A stretch of DNA of 8,208 bases, from the NCBI GenBank assembly GCA_947460165.1, contig CANHKH010000133.1, positions 1 through 8,208 of the forward strand. The letters run 5' to 3'. Numbering within the stretch: the first letter of the stretch is position 1; each line of letters starts with the position of its first letter. Under the pieces are notes generated by a model that saw only the letters and a program-made list of their open reading frames with translations, did not search any database and was not told the DNA's origin. Source of the DNA: Comamonadaceae bacterium. Lineage in GTDB: Bacteria; Pseudomonadota; Gammaproteobacteria; Burkholderiales; Burkholderiaceae_C. Both the position numbers and the translations under genes were made by a program. Below, in pieces: positions 6,004 through 8,208 of this stretch.

Positions 6004-7053
6004 TTAGCGCGCCCTTGGCAGCAAGATGGTTGGCTCAGGTGCACTGCGCGGCTTGTGCAGGTGCTGCGCCAAAAATTCAGACACCGCCGCCGGCATGGCC
6101 AGCACATGGGTGGCGGGCCAGCGGCGTGCTGGCGCCGGAAAGCCCACATGGCCGCCTTGGGGGGGCTGCCACAAAGTGACGTAGGCGCTGACATCGGCAG
6201 GTCCGGGCAAGCTCCAGGCCGGCACAAAGGGGTCGTTCAAGGCGTTGAGGGCCAAGGCAGGCAGCGCGATGCCTTGCATCAGCGGTTTGGCCGAGGCTTG
6301 GCGCCAGTAGGTGTCGGTGTCGCCAAAGCCGTGCAGCGGCGCGGTGAACACGTTGTCAAAATCCCAAAGGTTGCGCGCACGCAGCAAGGCGTGGCGGTCG
6401 AACAGGCCAGGGTGTTGCGCCAGTTTGGCCATCGCCTTGGGCACCATGGTTTTGAGGAACATGGGCGTGTAAGACCAGCGGTTGAACCCTCGGCCCATGG
6501 CATGGCCACCGGCCGTCAGGTCCAGGGGCGAGCAGACCGAGGCGATGGCGGCCACCGTGCGGCGGGCCTGCTGGCCGTGCTCGGCGGCCCATCGCATGAG
6601 CGCATTGCCGCCCAGCGAGATGCCCACCACCAGCAGCGGGCCGCCATGCTGGGTCTTGAAGCGCTGAAGTATCCAGTCCAGCTCTTGGTGGTCGCCCGAA
6701 TGGTAGGCCCTGGGCGCGAGGTTCATCTCGCCCGAGCAACCTCTGAAATGCGGCACCGCAAAACGCCAGTTGCGCTGCCTGGCCAGGCAGGCAAAGGCCT
6801 GCGCGTAGTGGCTGGCCGACGAGCCCTCCAGGCCGTGAAAGAGCACCAGCAGGGGCGCCGAGCTGGGCTGTGCGGGAGCGGGCATGGCCGGGTCGGTTTG
6901 CAACCAATCCACGTCGACAAAGTCTTGATCCGGTGTCTGCCAGCGTTCGCGCTGCCAACGCAAGTCACCCGCATCCAGACGCTGTGAGCGCAAGGACGCC
7001 CAAATGGTTTGCATGTTGCCCCCGGGCAGCCACCAAGGCGCTTGGTAGGCCAT
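6004..7053 (-). CDS. yheT: YheT-family alpha/beta hydrolase
   Basis: This is a 349-residue soluble alpha/beta-hydrolase fold enzyme, probably a cytoplasmic esterase or lipase-like hydrolase; natural substrates of the family are poorly known. The N-terminus YQAPWWLPGGNMQTIW (3-18) is the typical YheT opening. HGLEGSS (73-79) is the oxyanion-hole segment. The nucleophile is S146 in GISLGGNALMRW. D274 (ALNDPFVP) and H302 (PQGGHVGF) complete the triad, so it should be active. Length fits the family. The frame is open further upstream to 7206, but that extension overlaps the preceding gene and does not resemble the family. The ATG at 7053 places the conserved opening at the N-terminus, though its ribosome site is weak (GGCGG). 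It lies 43 bases after the NTF2-like gene and 76 before the unknown-function gene, all on one strand. Confidence 0.92.
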   Translation of the reverse strand: MAYQAPWWLPGGNMQTIWASLRSQRLDAGDLRWQRERWQTPDQDFVDVDWLQTDPAMPAPAQPSSAPLLVLFHGLEGSSASHYAQAFACLARQRNWRFAVPHFRGCSGEMNLAPRAYHSGDHQELDWILQRFKTQHGGPLLVVGISLGGNALMRWAAEHGQQARRTVAAIASVCSPLDLTAGGHAMGRGFNRWSYTPMFLKTMVPKAMAKLAQHPGLFDRHALLRARNLWDFDNVFTAPLHGFGDTDTYWRQASAKPLMQGIALPALALNALNDPFVPAWSLPGPADVSAYVTLWQPPQGGHVGFPAPARRWPATHVLAMPAAVSEFLAQHLHKPRSAPEPTILLPRAR

Positions 7054-7096
7054 GCCGCCGTGGCGTGCGCGCGTGTGCTTGGGGTGCTGGGCCACG

Positions 7097-7543
7097 TCAG
7101 TGCAAGACCGTGCCCGAGCTGGGCCGCTCGCTGGCGTCGGCCGGGGTGCCCGGGCTGGCATGGTGCGCCACCATGCGCCAACCCTGCACACCTCGGTGGT
7201 AGACATTGGTGGCCGTGACCAAGGCCTGCGCCGGCCCTTGTGGGGTGAGCAGGTCTATGCGCTCGACCACGCTGTGCACACTGGCGGCCATGGTTTGCAC
7301 CCGCTGAATGTGCTCGGGCTGCACGCGCACGCCGCCACGGGCAAACAAGAGCTCAAAGCTCATGCGGATGGCGGCCGCGCCTATCAAACGGCCACCGCCC
7401 GGGTGCACGCACACGATGTCATCGTCATCGGCCCAGCAGGCCATGAGTTTGTCGATGTCGGCGTGTTGCAAAGCCTCGTAGAACGAGGCCTCCACGTCGT
7501 CAGCGCTGCCGGCGCTGCTGATGTCGGGCTTGATCTTGGACAT
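7097..7543 (-). CDS. NTF2/SnoaL-like (DUF4440-type) small protein
   Basis: This is a 148-residue protein with the cone-shaped NTF2-like fold pattern. An N-terminal helix pair (VEASFYEALQHADIDKLMACWADDDDIVCVHP, residues 16-47) is followed by a G-x-x-x-I segment (RLIGAAAIRMSFELLF). The strands end in the typical WRMVAHHASP (122-131). Such proteins serve as isomerases, hydrolases or binding domains, and the sequence does not decide which. The C-terminal 15 or so residues (Ala/Ser/Pro-rich) are probably disordered. It is the first gene of the probable three-gene minus-strand operon with the YheT-like hydrolase. The ATG at 7543 lacks a strong ribosome site. Confidence 0.85.
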   Translation of the reverse strand: MSKIKPDISSAGSADDVEASFYEALQHADIDKLMACWADDDDIVCVHPGGGRLIGAAAIRMSFELLFARGGVRVQPEHIQRVQTMAASVHSVVERIDLLTPQGPAQALVTATNVYHRGVQGWRMVAHHASPGTPADASERPSSGTVLH

Positions 7544-7666
7544 GGGATCGCGCTAGTGATGGGTTTGAAAGGGGTGCAGCTCATGCGTGTGAATGAACGC
7601 CAGATACGCCATGTTAGTTTGATGGCATCATCGCTGGCTTCAGGGCCTCAGACTTGGGAGAAATTC
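7544..7666. promoter_or_regulatory. Divergent promoter region between the NTF2-like gene and lemA
   Basis: This 123-base spacer must carry the start signals of both the minus-strand operon and lemA. For lemA a strong ribosome site, GGGAG at 7656-7660, lies 6 bases before the ATG. A small palindrome TGATG-G-CATCA (7620-7630) lies between the genes and could bind a regulator, but is short. TTGAAA at 7565-7570 could be a -35 box for lemA, but no convincing -10 follows. No clear promoter for the operon was found. Confidence 0.35.
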
Positions 7667-8208
7667 ATGGTCAAGCGTGTGATGGTGTGGGGTGCGGCGG
7701 CATGGCTGAGCTTGCTGCTGGCAGGTTGCGGCTACAACGATTTTCAGCGCCTGGACGAGCAAACTCGTTCGGCCTGGTCTGAGGTGCTCAACCAGTTTCA
7801 AAGGCGTGCCGACCTGGTGCCCAATTTGGTGGCCACGGTCAAAGGAGAAGCCAATTTTGAGCAGCAAACCCTGACCCGCGTGATTGAGGCACGCGCCAGT
7901 GCCACGGCCATGACCGTCACGCCTGAGACGCTGAACGACCCGCAAGCGATGCAGCGCTTTCAGCAGGCCCAGGCGGGCTTGGGCTCGGCCCTCTCGCGCC
8001 TGCTGGTGGTCAGTGAGAGCTACCCCAACCTCAAGGCCAACCAAGGTTTTCAAGACTTGCGTGTGCAGTTGGAAGGCACTGAAAACCGCATTGCGGTGGC
8101 GCGCAACCGCTACATCCAGTCGGTGCAGCAGTACAACGTGCTGGCCCGCAGCTTCCCCAGCAACCTGACAGCCATGGCCTTGGGCTACGCGGTCAAGCCC
8201 AACTTGAG
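7667..8208 (+). CDS. lemA: LemA-family lipoprotein (3' end beyond the window)
   Basis: 180 complete codons are visible from the ATG at 7667, with the frame still open at the edge. The N-terminus is a lipoprotein signal peptide: positive start MVKR, hydrophobic core, lipobox LLLAGC with C21 as the lipidation site, then GYNDFQRLDE. The body is the helical LemA domain with the family hallmarks SAWSEVLNQFQRRADLVPNLVATVKG, a conserved central ESYPNLKANQGFQDLRVQLEGTENRIAVARNRY and YNVLARSFPSNLTAMALGY; only about the last 10-25 residues are missing. LemA proteins are membrane-anchored with poorly defined roles in envelope processes. In many bacteria lemA is followed by TPM-domain (YgcG-like) protein genes, which would lie just past the right edge. 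It is the only plus-strand gene in the window. Confidence 0.95.
   Translation, partial: MVKRVMVWGAAAWLSLLLAGCGYNDFQRLDEQTRSAWSEVLNQFQRRADLVPNLVATVKGEANFEQQTLTRVIEARASATAMTVTPETLNDPQAMQRFQQAQAGLGSALSRLLVVSESYPNLKANQGFQDLRVQLEGTENRIAVARNRYIQSVQQYNVLARSFPSNLTAMALGYAVKPNL

Noticed and set aside
7059..7096. Inverted repeat CGTGGC (7059-7064) / GCCACG (7091-7096) between the NTF2-like and hydrolase genes
   Set aside because: Six base pairs with a 26-base loop in GC-rich DNA are expected by chance.
7640..8053. Minus-strand open frame of 137 codons at the right end
   Set aside because: It lies opposite the clear LemA lipoprotein reading frame, which has a ribosome site, lipobox and family motifs.

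Overview
The window looks like chromosomal DNA of a betaproteobacterium, most likely a Burkholderiales/Comamonadaceae-type organism. This rests on the high GC content, the strong ctg/ggc/cag codon preference, a hybrid kinase with a 7TM (DISM-type) sensor, and a YheT-like hydrolase followed by a small conserved unknown protein. It is an inference from gene style, not a database match. Six complete genes are on the minus strand. One gene, truncated by the window edge, is on the plus strand.

Left part (139-3698): a two-gene two-component system transcribed right to left. First comes a response regulator with an N-terminal receiver and a C-terminal AraC-type DNA-binding domain. It is followed, with its stop and the next start sharing one base (TGATG), by a large membrane-bound hybrid histidine kinase (signal peptide, periplasmic sensor, seven membrane helices, HisKA, ATPase, receiver, helical tail). 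The two proteins are almost certainly made together and work as a pair. To the left of the kinase a further minus-strand gene may begin at 76, but only about 25 codons are visible.

Middle (3699-5239): a 374-base stretch without a convincing gene. It holds a perfect 9-bp inverted repeat, repeats close to the regulator start, and an unexplained open frame. Next comes a Ppx/GppA-fold protein with a predicted signal peptide and six cysteines in the mature chain, which suggests an exported member of a normally cytoplasmic phosphatase family.

Right part (5379-7543): a likely operon of three minus-strand genes, in transcription order an NTF2/SnoaL-like protein, a YheT-type alpha/beta hydrolase with a complete Ser-Asp-His triad, and a 182-residue conserved protein of unknown function. 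The 76-base spacer between the last two holds two perfect inverted repeats that would form consecutive RNA hairpins just before the third gene.

Right edge: diverging from the operon across a 123-base spacer, a LemA-family lipoprotein gene starts at 7667 and runs off the window.

No rRNA, tRNA, CRISPR array, insertion sequence or convincing intrinsic terminator was seen. The most unusual items are the apparently exported Ppx-like protein, the paired hairpins at 5945-6002, and the unexplained 3699-4072 region.
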